34,418 nucleotides of DNA, from NCBI GenBank assembly GCA_964500605.1, contig CAZCOS010000015.1, positions 1-34,418 of the forward strand. Direction: 5' to 3'. Positions 1 through 7,211 of the stretch are shown piece after piece. A program made the position numbers and the translations under genes. The DNA is from Sterolibacterium sp964500605 (GTDB lineage Bacteria; Pseudomonadota; Gammaproteobacteria; Burkholderiales; Rhodocyclaceae). The notes below the pieces were generated by a model. The model saw only the letters and a program-made list of their open reading frames with translations, did no database searches and was not told the DNA's origin. The stretch's first letter is position 1. Every line of letters starts with the position of its first letter.

Positions 1-45
1 CAGCAGCTGTTCGATCGTCGCTGATGAGGTGTGGTTTGCTTTCAC
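1..45 (-). CDS. possible 5' end of a gene running off the left edge
   Basis: On the minus strand a GTG at 45 is preceded, about 7 bases upstream, by an AGGGGA ribosome-binding-like sequence (51-57). It opens a frame that stays open for 15 codons to the window edge (V/M-K-A-N-H-T-S-S-A-T-I-E-Q-L-L). Nothing can be said about function. The stretch is too short for coding statistics, so this is only a candidate partial gene. Confidence 0.22.
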   Translation of the reverse strand, partial: MKANHTSSATIEQLL

Positions 46-74
46 TGGAAATCCCCTGGTGGTGTTGAATTGAG

Positions 75-188
75 CTGAAGCCTGGTTGGATCGTGAACCC
101 ATGTAAATCGATGTGGATCAATGTATATCAATCCAAATCCTCAGCCAGATTGAAGCGATGGAAAAGGCGGTTCGCGCCCAGGCTTCAG
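75..188. repeat. 11-bp inverted repeat flanking a block of 10-bp phased repeats
   Basis: CTGAAGCCTGG at 75-85 is the exact reverse complement of CCAGGCTTCAG at 178-188. Between the arms, 101-140 reads as four consecutive 10-mers: ATGTAAATCG, ATGTGGATCA, ATGTATATCA and a degenerate ATCCAAATCC. The 10-base period is about one helical turn, as in multi-site protein binding regions. No gene is apparent in 46-291. The function is unknown; an operator or a remnant of a mobile element are both possible. Confidence 0.5.
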
Positions 189-198
189 TCTGAAAATT

Positions 199-228
199 GT
201 GCGGAAGGATGTTAACACGCACGATTTT
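199..228 (+). terminator. weak terminator-like hairpin
   Basis: GTGCG (199-203) can pair with CGCAC (218-222) across a 14-base loop that contains the palindrome TGTTAACA, and GATTTTTG follows. The stem is only 5 bp and no plus-strand gene is seen ahead of it, so this is a weak call. Confidence 0.2.
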
Positions 229-291
229 TGAGGAACGTAGTGTTTCCCCACATTGGGTATGCACGCGTTGGTGATCGGGTTTTTTGGGGAG

Positions 292-786
292 TTACACAGA
301 CTTTCCGGGGTCGCTGGGAGGGGGGAGTCTGGAGAGCACTTCGATGAGGGCTTGGGCGGATGGAAGGAGTGATTCGATGGATTCAAACAGAAAGTGTTCG
401 AAATGCTGGGCAACTTCGGGGGTTAGGTAAATGTGACCTTTTTCGTTTTTGTAAACCCAGCCTTTTTTAATGAGCATGTCGATTTTCCGCCGCACGGTTT
501 CGCGCGGGATGCCGGTCGCGTCGCTGATGGAGAGTGCGTTGCACGGGCGAAGCAGACGGAGGTGTTCCGAGACGTCGGTGAGGACGTCTTCGGAGGCGGT
601 GGCGTCTTTTTCAGCATCGAAAAAATAGCTGACGTTGCGGGTTCCGATTTCACCCAGAACGATGTTGAGCAGCATGTCTCCACCGAATTCACGATAGATG
701 CTGCGCATATAGGGCACAGTAAAGCGGGAGAACAGGTAGGCTGCCCGGAAATAGTGCTGCTCAAATTCTTTTCGATCGATCGTCAT
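292..786 (-). CDS. winged-helix DNA-binding protein (hypothetical regulator)
   Basis: This 164-residue soluble protein is of unrecognised specific function. Residues about 78-122 fit a winged helix-turn-helix: a leucine-rich helix, then a turn around ISDATGIPRETVRRKIDML as the recognition helix, then a wing (GWVYKNEKGHIYLTPE). This resembles MarR/GntR-like and Lrp-like winged helices. The N-terminal half (MTIDRKEFEQHYFRAAYLF) has no motif I know. It is the last gene of a minus-strand run, 49 bp after the metallo-beta-lactamase-fold gene, and probably shares its transcript. The ATG at 786 has no strong Shine-Dalgarno sequence. DNA binding is inferred from fold pattern only. It could regulate its own operon or the signalling genes upstream. 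Confidence 0.8.
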   Translation of the reverse strand: MTIDRKEFEQHYFRAAYLFSRFTVPYMRSIYREFGGDMLLNIVLGEIGTRNVSYFFDAEKDATASEDVLTDVSEHLRLLRPCNALSISDATGIPRETVRRKIDMLIKKGWVYKNEKGHIYLTPEVAQHFEHFLFESIESLLPSAQALIEVLSRLPPPSDPGKSV

Positions 787-835
787 TGCAGGTCGTGCGA
801 GGCGCGATGGAGGGGGGCAAAGAGGGCTGCAGGAT

Positions 836-1723
836 TTATAGCATTACCTCGAGCCCTTCGCGTGCCAGGTGGACGCGGAGTTCGCCGAGATTGGCTGCGT
901 GACGGGAAAGAGCTTCGTGGAAGACGGTTTCTAATTCTTCGTCGCTGCGCGTGGGTTCGTGGTGAGTGCAATAGAGTTGTTTGGCTCCGACACGAATGGC
1001 CATTTCGATCGAGGAGTCGAAGTGGCCGTGCCCCCAGCCTTTTTTGCCTTCGAATTCTTGTCGGGTGTAAGAGGAGTCGACAACGAGGATATCTACACCT
1101 TGCATGGCTCGGTCCAGTTCAGCCTGCTTTTCTTCCATCAGGGTCTGATATTCGTTGAATCCGGTATCAGTAGGGTCGTAAATGTTGGTGTAAGGCTCGT
1201 GGTCGCCTGTGAAGAAAATGGATTTTCCGTTGCAATCCACGCGATAACCGAAATTGGTGACCGGGTGGTTCATGACGGAGGCGTGTACAGTGGCATCGCC
1301 GAGTGTGACAGGTAACCCAGGTTGCATGTTCTGATATTCGATACCCGCTTTCATTTCGGCTTCGCGGACCGGGAAGTAGCTGTACTGGAGTTGAACGGAC
1401 ATGACGCGGTCGATCCCTTCGCCCGAGATGATGTCTTCCGCACCGTGGATGCGCAAGGTGTTGCCGGGAATGAAGAGTGGTGTGAAAAAAGGTAGCCCGT
1501 GAATGTGGTCCCAATGGGTGTGCGTGATGAAGACGTTGGCTTCGACAGGGAGTTCGCGCAGTAGTTGCTGAGCAAGGGCAAAAATGCCCGTCCCGGCATC
1601 GAGAATGATCAACTTGCCTTCATCGCTACGGATTTCGATGCAGGTAGTGTTTCCACCATAGCGGACGGTGAGCGGGCCCGGAGAGGGGATGGAACCACGC
1701 ACACCCCAGAATTTGAGCTTCAC
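836..1723 (-). CDS. metallo-beta-lactamase-fold hydrolase, possible cyclic-nucleotide phosphodiesterase
   Basis: This 295-residue MBL-fold protein has the di-metal motif H-x-H-x-D-H at H68-T-H70-W-D72-H73. Later ligand candidates lie in a TGDHE segment (about residue 173) and in CTHHEP near the C-terminus. The opening (MKLKFWGVRGSIPSPGP, then RYGGNTTC and LDAGTG) is typical of a bacterial subgroup often annotated as a 3',5'-cyclic-nucleotide phosphodiesterase-like MBL protein. The substrate is not proven here. The start is GTG at 1723, overlapping the HDOD stop as GTGA, with an excellent AGGAGG about 7 bases upstream, so translation is probably coupled. Pairing with an HDOD gene suggests a signalling role, which is inference. 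Confidence 0.88.
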   Translation of the reverse strand: MKLKFWGVRGSIPSPGPLTVRYGGNTTCIEIRSDEGKLIILDAGTGIFALAQQLLRELPVEANVFITHTHWDHIHGLPFFTPLFIPGNTLRIHGAEDIISGEGIDRVMSVQLQYSYFPVREAEMKAGIEYQNMQPGLPVTLGDATVHASVMNHPVTNFGYRVDCNGKSIFFTGDHEPYTNIYDPTDTGFNEYQTLMEEKQAELDRAMQGVDILVVDSSYTRQEFEGKKGWGHGHFDSSIEMAIRVGAKQLYCTHHEPTRSDEELETVFHEALSRHAANLGELRVHLAREGLEVML

Positions 1724-2580
1724 TTCATGCCTCCTGTCTGAGCAAAGGTGCGTGCGTCATTGATGAGCTTTTCCACGTCGCCAATTTCAGTCATGATTTT
1801 GTCGAGACTCGTTCCAAAGCGTTCCGGCAAGGTCAATCCGCTATCGGCACTAATGTTGCCCATGGAATCATAGCCAATTTTTTCGCCAATCAGGTCTGCA
1901 ACAAACAGACACTCATTCAGCGAAGAATGAGCTGGATTGTCGTGGTGATTGGCGATGCACTCGACCATGGAGGCCGGGAATTGCCATCGTTCGACCAGCA
2001 TTGCGCCGACGATGGTGTGGTCAGCACCGATGATTTCTTCTTCGGCACGGTGCAAGGAAATGTGTTCAATGGCAGATTTTTCGAGAGCACGACGGAAGTC
2101 TTGTGCCTTATAGAGTGCAAAGACGACTTTTCCGAAATCGTGCAGCAAGCCTGCGATGTAGCAGTCCGTCGGATCCAGTTCGGGGGCGTATTTTGCCCCG
2201 AGGATGCGCGTGGTATTCGCAGCGATTAGTGAAGACATGAGGTAGTGCTGGACATCAAAACCGGCGGCGTTGCGGGCGGGGAGCATGCCCATGGTCGAGA
2301 AGGAAAGGGCCAGGTTTTTCAGCGTATTGACGCCGAGATAGATGACCGATTGATTGACCGAGGTGATCTTGTTGGGCAGGCCATAGTAGGCCGAATTGAT
2401 GATCTTGAGCACCTTGATGGTGATAACCGGGTCTTTCTCGATGACGGCAACCAAGTCCTTGGGGCGGCAGTTGATGTCACGGGTCAGTTCAAGGATGCGC
2501 TGTACGCTTTTGGGGAACGCAGGCATGCGTTCGACAGCACTGTACAGCTCCTTTTTTAACTGCTCAGAAATTTGCCCCAT
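1720..2580 (-). CDS. HDOD domain signalling protein
   Basis: This 286-residue protein is mostly a single HDOD domain, the HD-related output domain common in bacterial signal transduction. Typical segments are MPAFPKSVQRILEL near residue 19, a VIEKDPVITIKVLKIINSAYYG block, SVNQSVIYLG, and the central HD-like region (AGLLHDFGKVVF, then ANHHDNP). Family members usually lack phosphohydrolase activity and act as scaffolds or regulators, for example in c-di-GMP, stress or motility control. No receiver, GGDEF or EAL domain is attached. The ATG at 2580 has GGTGAG just upstream. A perfect TATAAT lies further upstream, so this is probably the first gene of the HDOD-MBL-winged-helix operon. Confidence 0.9.
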   Translation of the reverse strand: MGQISEQLKKELYSAVERMPAFPKSVQRILELTRDINCRPKDLVAVIEKDPVITIKVLKIINSAYYGLPNKITSVNQSVIYLGVNTLKNLALSFSTMGMLPARNAAGFDVQHYLMSSLIAANTTRILGAKYAPELDPTDCYIAGLLHDFGKVVFALYKAQDFRRALEKSAIEHISLHRAEEEIIGADHTIVGAMLVERWQFPASMVECIANHHDNPAHSSLNECLFVADLIGEKIGYDSMGNISADSGLTLPERFGTSLDKIMTEIGDVEKLINDARTFAQTGGMK

Positions 2581-2609
2581 CGATGCTCACCAGAATGCAA
2601 TTTGGCCGC

Positions 2610-2615
2610 ATTATA
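2610..2615 (-). promoter_or_regulatory. -10 element (TATAAT) for the HDOD operon
   Basis: Reading the minus strand, a perfect TATAAT lies about 30 bases upstream of the HDOD ATG (2580). No good TTGACA-like -35 is present at 16-18 bp, so activator help or a weak promoter is possible. Confidence 0.4.
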
Positions 2616-2683
2616 TGCGCCGAGTTCTCGCAAAGTTCATTTTTGGAAGTAAGTGCCGAAGTCTATTTTGGGCGAATTTTGCT

Positions 2684-2712
2684 TTGCTCATCCTGGAGAT
2701 TTCCTTTATTCT
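2684..2712 (+). promoter_or_regulatory. candidate promoter of tRNA-Ser
   Basis: TTGCTC (2684-2689), a 17-bp spacer and TATTCT (2707-2712) form a sigma70-like pair ending about 33 bases before the tRNA 5' end. Both hexamers are imperfect (3/6 and 4/6 matches). Confidence 0.38.
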
Positions 2713-2745
2713 TCGCGCCTTGTCGTTGGCTGGACAAGCCATCAC

Positions 2746-2833
2746 GGAAGCGTGGCAGAGTGGTCGATTGCACCGGTCTTGAAAACCGGCAACGGGCAAC
2801 CGTTCGTGAGTTCGAATCTCACCGCTTCCGCCA
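2746..2833 (+). tRNA. tRNA-Ser (anticodon UGA)
   Basis: The acceptor stem GGAAGCG (2746-2752) pairs with CGCTTCC (2823-2829). It is followed by discriminator G2830 and an encoded CCA (2831-2833). The anticodon stem CCGGT/ACCGG encloses the loop CTTGAAA, so the anticodon is TGA at 2780-2782. A long variable arm follows, as expected for a class II tRNA, and then the T-arm containing GTTCGAATC. The 88-base length fits tRNA-Ser. A T-run sits shortly after the 3' end (about 2844-2850). Confidence 0.97.
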
Positions 2834-2904
2834 GAAAATGAACTTTTTTTGGGTGCGCGACCACTAATTTCCGATTCAGTGAAATTTAACTGGAGGTCTT
2901 TCTC

Positions 2905-3603
2905 ATGCAGCCTGATCCCTTGATGTACGGTAAAGCTTCGACAACGAACCTTTCCGCGTTGTCGCAGAATCGCGTCTTGCGTAACACCTACGCTTTATTG
3001 GCTCTGTCTATGGTGCCGACCGTGCTGGGTGCGTTTGTGGGTGTCAAGGCCGGATTTTCCCTGTTGCCTGGCAGCCCTTTTCTGAGTGCCTTGTTGTTCC
3101 TGGGTATTGCCTTCGGCTTCATGTGGGGGATTGCGCGCAATAAAGATAGTGGTTTGGGGGTCGCGCTGCTGCTGGGTTTCACCTTTTTCATGGGCTTGAT
3201 GTTGTCCAACATCCTCCGGGTTGCCTTGGGCTTTTCCAATGGCGGCATGTTGATTGCCCTGGCGGCGGGTGGAACGGGTACGATTTTCGCTGTGCTGGCA
3301 AGTGTGGCTGCGACCACAAAACGTGATTTCAGCGGAATGGGAAAGTTCCTGCTGGCGGGAGTGATCCTTCTGATTGTTGCCAGCCTGGCCAATATTTTTC
3401 TGCATATTCCGGCCTTGTCCTTGGCGGTCTCGGCACTGGCGGTCATGATCTTTTCGGCTTATGTGCTGTATGACATCAACCGGATTGTTCACGGAGGCGA
3501 AACGAATTACATCCTGGCCACCTTGTCGGTCTATCTGGATGTTTACAATATTTTCGTCAATCTCCTGAACTTGCTCATGATGTTGTCGGGCGAGCGTGAC
3601 TGA
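2905..3603 (+). CDS. Bax inhibitor-1/YccA family integral membrane protein
   Basis: This 232-residue polytopic inner-membrane protein has about seven hydrophobic segments and the usual family length. The C-terminal signature is clear: SAYVLYDINRIVHGG, then a helix with TNYILATLSVYLDVYNIFVN and a LLNLL ending. Bacterial members (YccA, YbhL, YetJ) form pH-sensitive calcium leak channels or, for E. coli YccA, modulate FtsH proteolysis. Which applies here is unknown. The ATG at 2905 has GGAGG about 9 bases upstream. The gene follows tRNA-Ser by 71 bases, and its 3' end comes about 50 bases before the likely start of the alpha/beta hydrolase. Confidence 0.93.
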   Translation: MQPDPLMYGKASTTNLSALSQNRVLRNTYALLALSMVPTVLGAFVGVKAGFSLLPGSPFLSALLFLGIAFGFMWGIARNKDSGLGVALLLGFTFFMGLMLSNILRVALGFSNGGMLIALAAGGTGTIFAVLASVAATTKRDFSGMGKFLLAGVILLIVASLANIFLHIPALSLAVSALAVMIFSAYVLYDINRIVHGGETNYILATLSVYLDVYNIFVNLLNLLMMLSGERD

Positions 3604-3652
3604 AATATCCCGCAAAACCCAATCCCGGAAAAAACTCGGCGGGGGCGTGTCC

Positions 3653-4507
3653 ATGCGTGAATGTCGTGTTCGATGTTTCAGTACCGAAGGCCTTCATGAC
3701 ATGGCCTACACGGAATGGGGCGATCCGGCGAATCCCAGGGTGCTGCTTTGCGTTCATGGCCTGACGCGCAGTGGCCGGGATTTTGATGATCTGGCTGCCG
3801 CACTGTCTGCTGATTATCGGGTGATCTGCCCTGATGTGGTTGGACGTGGTCAAAGCGATTGGCTCACGGACAAATCGCTTTATTCAATGCCACAATATGT
3901 TTCGGACATGGTCACCCTGATTGCTCGCCTTGGCATCCAGCAGGTGGATTGGCTGGGAACCTCCATGGGGGGCTTGATCGGCATGTTTCTTGCCACTTTG
4001 TCTAAAACCCCCGTTCGTCGTTTGATCCTGAATGATGTCGGTCCGGTCCTTACGGCCGTTTCGCTCAAGCGGATTGGTGAGTATGTGGGTCGCGATCCAC
4101 GTTTTGAATCCATGGATGATGCCATTGCTTTCGTTCGGCAGGTCAGTGCGACTTTCGGGCCGCATAGTGAGGCTCAGTGGCGAAAATTGACCGAAAACGT
4201 CGTGCGCGTGGCCGCAGACGGAAAAATCGAGTTTTGTTACGACCCGGGGATTGCCGACTTGTATCGTCAAACTGCTGGAAGTGGCGAGGATATTGAACTC
4301 TGGCCTTTTTACGACCAGATTCAGTGCCCGACCTTACTATTGCGTGGTGAAGAATCCGATTTGTTGCGTCGCGACACCGCCCTGGAGATGACGCAACGTG
4401 GCCCTCGTGCCGGGCTCATCAACGTCAAAGGCGTGGGGCACGCACCGATGTTCATGCAGACTAGCCAGATTGCGATGGTGAGGGACTGGTTGCTGGCCTC
4501 GACATAG
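3653..4507 (+). CDS. alpha/beta hydrolase
   Basis: This is a soluble alpha/beta-hydrolase-fold protein of 284 residues from the ATG at 3653. The oxyanion-hole region is VHGLTRSGRDFDD. The nucleophile elbow is G-T-S-M-G-G with Ser104. The late acid lies in the segment after TLLLRGEESD, and the catalytic His is in GVGHAPMF near the C-terminus. An in-frame GTG at 3596 would add 19 residues and overlap the upstream gene. I prefer 3653 because GGCGGGGG precedes it and the homologous part begins there. The substrate cannot be deduced; relatives include esterases, haloperoxidase-like enzymes and thioesterases. It ends convergently with the pilus operon. Confidence 0.9.
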   Translation: MRECRVRCFSTEGLHDMAYTEWGDPANPRVLLCVHGLTRSGRDFDDLAAALSADYRVICPDVVGRGQSDWLTDKSLYSMPQYVSDMVTLIARLGIQQVDWLGTSMGGLIGMFLATLSKTPVRRLILNDVGPVLTAVSLKRIGEYVGRDPRFESMDDAIAFVRQVSATFGPHSEAQWRKLTENVVRVAADGKIEFCYDPGIADLYRQTAGSGEDIELWPFYDQIQCPTLLLRGEESDLLRRDTALEMTQRGPRAGLINVKGVGHAPMFMQTSQIAMVRDWLLAST

Positions 4508-4753
4508 GCCGATCGATCTTCGCTTTCCCGCTTTCCAGTTTTTTATTGCAGTAGTAAAACCCCGACAAAATACCTGGGTGTCTGGCCTGTATCCGGGAGT
4601 GGGAAAAGCAGTACAAACCCCACCCACCAAAGTCATTCCGATGGATCCGGCACGATGAAGATTAATTTTGCATCTGAGCCGCGGACGTCCGTAAAGGCTG
4701 CCCCTACGGACGGGTGATTCAAACATCATCGAGCAGGGTCAGTGCTACCCAAG
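4508..4753. other. convergent intergenic region between hydrolase and pilV
   Basis: There is no gene in these 246 bases. The region holds a tandem CGCTTTCC duplication followed by a T-run (about 4520-4546), a perfect 8-bp hairpin at 4686-4712, and an imperfect hairpin around the pilV stop (ACCCAGCT paired with AGCTTGGGT, read on the minus strand). Any of these could help end transcription, but none is a textbook terminator. Confidence 0.5.
4686..4712. repeat. perfect palindromic hairpin element
   Basis: CGTCCGTA (4686-4693) and TACGGACG (4705-4712) are exact reverse complements around an 11-base loop. The left arm overlaps a second palindrome, GGACGTCC. No T-run follows on either strand, so it is not a standard intrinsic terminator. 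It could be a dispersed REP-like unit, a transcript-end stabiliser or a protein site. Confidence 0.5.
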
Positions 4754-6637
4754 CTACCAAAGCTGGGTGGAATTCCTGATCTTGAGGTTGACGACGTAGA
4801 CCATTAGCGGCGCATCCAGATAGTGCCATTGATCGCTGAGGGTCGGACTACAAGTACCGTAAGGGCAACCCCAGTTCTTCGTGCTCTTGATGGCCATAGT
4901 GTAGGTGCAGGTTTCCTGGTCTGCGAACAGGGGATTCCCCACGTTATCGTTGGGGGGTGGGGCACATGAGATCGTGCCACCGGAGCCGCAGGCTGGGCGA
5001 TAACTGTTCGCATAGAGAGGCGGCATGGTCAAATTGGGATCGCAGGCCACTATTCCACTGAACGTGGTGGGATCAACAAGTCGTCCGATTCCGATGAATT
5101 TTTCTCTTGGGTCTATCGAGAAACCAGCTGGGGTTTCAATTTCAAAGCGGTATTGCCCCAGGGTTCCCGTTCCGGAGCCTGAACCTGAACCAGACCCTGT
5201 TCCTGTAACCAGTCGCCAGCGAGGGATGGGGTCTATCCCCCGTATCGCACAGACCAGTAGTTCGCCCTTGCTGTCCTTGGTGATGCTACCCACTCCATGG
5301 CCATTTGTATTACAGACGGCATTGTCAACGTGTGCAGGGTTGTTGTAACCCAAGCGCATTACACCGGAATCGTCAATACCGAGTGGATCCCAACGCCAGC
5401 CGATATCCCATGTAAAGCCACCCATCGGGATTTTGATGTTGGCGCAGGTGTAAGCGCGAGGACCAACCCCGTTTGCAGGATATTTGACGATGCGGGTCTG
5501 CCATGAATTTGTGGTGGCATTGCAAGGTAGTGCGGTTAGATCGGTAAATGTATTGACAGGAGCTTCCCAATGCACGTTTTTGCCGGTAATGACGCGCCAG
5601 TAGTTCAAACCGTCTGACGGGTTTTTCGTACAGGTCAGGAGATTGCCGTCTGCATCTTTTGCCAGGGTGCCGGGCACGACGCTACGCCCGGGGCCAGGTA
5701 CTTTCAGGGGGCTGCCTGCCGTTGGGGTGTCATCACAAGGTGTGTCTGCGCTCCGGACAATTTCGATGGCGATCGAGGCTCCGGGAATGAGAATGGTCTT
5801 GCTAGGATCACTGGGGTCGGGCTGGGTACTGTCCGCCTTGAAGCGCAGGTCTGTCTGCATCCTGTTCAGTTCGGGGTGGCCGGGAACTTCGTCGCGGTAG
5901 AGGAAGGCGGATGAGGTGTCATTGGCAAACCACAATGCCATGAGCGGGCGTCCCTTTGTGAGGTTGACGGCTCCGGCCGCACCTGAGCAATTTGTGGCGG
6001 ACTTGTTCTGAAAATTGCTGCCCACGGGGTCGGTGGAAAAATCGAACTGCCATTTGCTCATGGTTCCGCGGGCCAGAGAGGTTAGCCCTGTTGCTATGTC
6101 CTTATCTTTGTCGTAAATGCCACCTCCTGCAGCACCCAGGCTGGCGGTGAGTAGAGAAAGATCGATGTCATTGATCGGGTCACCGCCTTCAGTCACGATC
6201 AATGTATAGATTTCATTGGGTTTGGGTTGAAGAATGAGCGCGCAGATGGTTTGTCCGTAGGAATTGACCGGATCAAAATTCAATGGAAGGTAGCGCGTCG
6301 GAGAAACCGGACCGGACGGAAGGCCAGAGGGAGTGGTGCGCAGAATGTTGGCGGTTAGCACGGCCGGGATGGTTGCGGTTGCGGTCGGGACGCCATGAGT
6401 GTTAGCGACGGTCAGATCGTTGTAATTGTCTTTGATGTATGCCTGAACGGCGTCAGCAAAGACTTTCATGTGCTGGGCCGTCGCGGTACTGTGTACACGT
6501 TCGGTGTGGTTGTCGAGAAGATAGACAGCACTGGCGATAACGAGTCCCATGATGCTAATGGAAAGCGTGAGCTCAAGCAGGGTAATCCCCGATTGAAACA
6601 TGCGGTAAGGCCGGAGGAGGGCGGGAGATCGCATCAT
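4754..6637 (-). CDS. pilV: type IVb pilus minor pilin / tip adhesin, PilV-like
   Basis: This 627-residue prepilin has a leader of 17 residues cut after Gly17 (QSG/ITLLEL), with Glu at mature +5 (E22) and then a hydrophobic helix to about residue 41. The large periplasmic or surface part holds two related modules: C301...DADGNLLTC336...YWRVITG352 and C442...DSKGELLVC463...RWRLVTG479. A Gly-Ser hinge (about 479-494) then leads to a C-terminal domain (495-627) with six cysteines. This is the layout of R64/PAPI-1 PilV: pilin stalk, constant region, exchangeable C-terminal recognition domain. No rci recombinase or shufflon repeat is seen nearby, so the tip is probably fixed. The ATG at 6637 has GGAG 8 bases upstream. 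It is the last gene of the cluster. Confidence 0.85.
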   Translation of the reverse strand: MMRSPALLRPYRMFQSGITLLELTLSISIMGLVIASAVYLLDNHTERVHSTATAQHMKVFADAVQAYIKDNYNDLTVANTHGVPTATATIPAVLTANILRTTPSGLPSGPVSPTRYLPLNFDPVNSYGQTICALILQPKPNEIYTLIVTEGGDPINDIDLSLLTASLGAAGGGIYDKDKDIATGLTSLARGTMSKWQFDFSTDPVGSNFQNKSATNCSGAAGAVNLTKGRPLMALWFANDTSSAFLYRDEVPGHPELNRMQTDLRFKADSTQPDPSDPSKTILIPGASIAIEIVRSADTPCDDTPTAGSPLKVPGPGRSVVPGTLAKDADGNLLTCTKNPSDGLNYWRVITGKNVHWEAPVNTFTDLTALPCNATTNSWQTRIVKYPANGVGPRAYTCANIKIPMGGFTWDIGWRWDPLGIDDSGVMRLGYNNPAHVDNAVCNTNGHGVGSITKDSKGELLVCAIRGIDPIPRWRLVTGTGSGSGSGSGTGTLGQYRFEIETPAGFSIDPREKFIGIGRLVDPTTFSGIVACDPNLTMPPLYANSYRPACGSGGTISCAPPPNDNVGNPLFADQETCTYTMAIKSTKNWGCPYGTCSPTLSDQWHYLDAPLMVYVVNLKIRNSTQLW

Positions 6638-6663
6638 GATGGTGCTCCGGAATTGACGAAAAA

Positions 6664-7203
6664 TTAGTTTCCGATGATGACCAGGGCCCCTTCAGGGATG
6701 GCCGTCGCGGGAGGGATGGGAAATACTCCACCGGTGTGGGGCGGTGTATTCAGTTTGTACAACGTGGTGACCGTGCCGTCATGCTGCTTGATTCCGAACA
6801 TCAGGCTGCGCCCGTTACGATTGGCAATCGCATCAATTACCCCATGAGGCAGGTCGCTGGCTGGAATGTTCGAAAAGGTATACAAACGCCCTTCCTCAAT
6901 GAAATTGTTCCATAAACCGGTTGTTAATGGTGCTGTTCCGGTTTGCATGGGGGTATAGCCTAAGGGAAAGTAGCCCGTGGGCCGTTGCGGGAGAGGCGCG
7001 CTCAATGCGGCATCCGGAATGGGACCGTGATGATTGGGGTGGTCATTCTGATAGGCGACCAGTGCGCTTCGATAGGTCCAGAAATTGGCGGCGTGAACAT
7101 CGTCCTGTGTTTGGCGCAGGAGCTGAATGTCGGCGGGTTGGGCAAAAGCCATCCATAGCGCAACCAGCACGGCAGCCAGCATGGAAAGAACGAGTGGATA
7201 CAT
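6664..7203 (-). CDS. pilM: type IVb pilus protein, PilM-like
   Basis: This 179-residue protein has one N-terminal membrane helix (residues about 1-22, MYPLVLSMLAAVLVALWMAF) and a soluble domain expected in the periplasm. It has no prepilin cleavage motif, so it is not a pilin. Length, topology and position fit the PilM family of R64-type thin pili, an inner-membrane component of unclear role. The assignment rests on context and topology more than on motifs. It lies 8 bases after the PilT-like ATPase gene and 26 bases before pilV, so co-transcription is likely. Confidence 0.6.
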   Translation of the reverse strand: MYPLVLSMLAAVLVALWMAFAQPADIQLLRQTQDDVHAANFWTYRSALVAYQNDHPNHHGPIPDAALSAPLPQRPTGYFPLGYTPMQTGTAPLTTGLWNNFIEEGRLYTFSNIPASDLPHGVIDAIANRNGRSLMFGIKQHDGTVTTLYKLNTPPHTGGVFPIPPATAIPEGALVIIGN

Positions 7204-7211
7204 GGAAGTCG

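Noticed and set aside
433..1158. Long open frame on the plus strand opposite the winged-helix and MBL genes
   Set aside because: It crosses two well-supported minus-strand genes, has an Arg/Gly-rich composition without family features, and no ribosome site.
2995..3654. Open frames opposite the Bax-inhibitor-like gene
   Set aside because: They are complements of a clear membrane-protein gene and their sequences are low-complexity (Gln/His/Arg-rich).
4508..4753. Attachment site or insertion sequence at the pilus cluster border
   Set aside because: No direct repeat of tRNA-Ser sequence, no integrase and no transposase remnant were found; only the hairpin element remains unexplained.
4754..5200. 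Shufflon at the 3' end of pilV
   Set aside because: No inverted 19-bp sfx-like repeats, no alternative pilV ends and no rci recombinase gene are visible.
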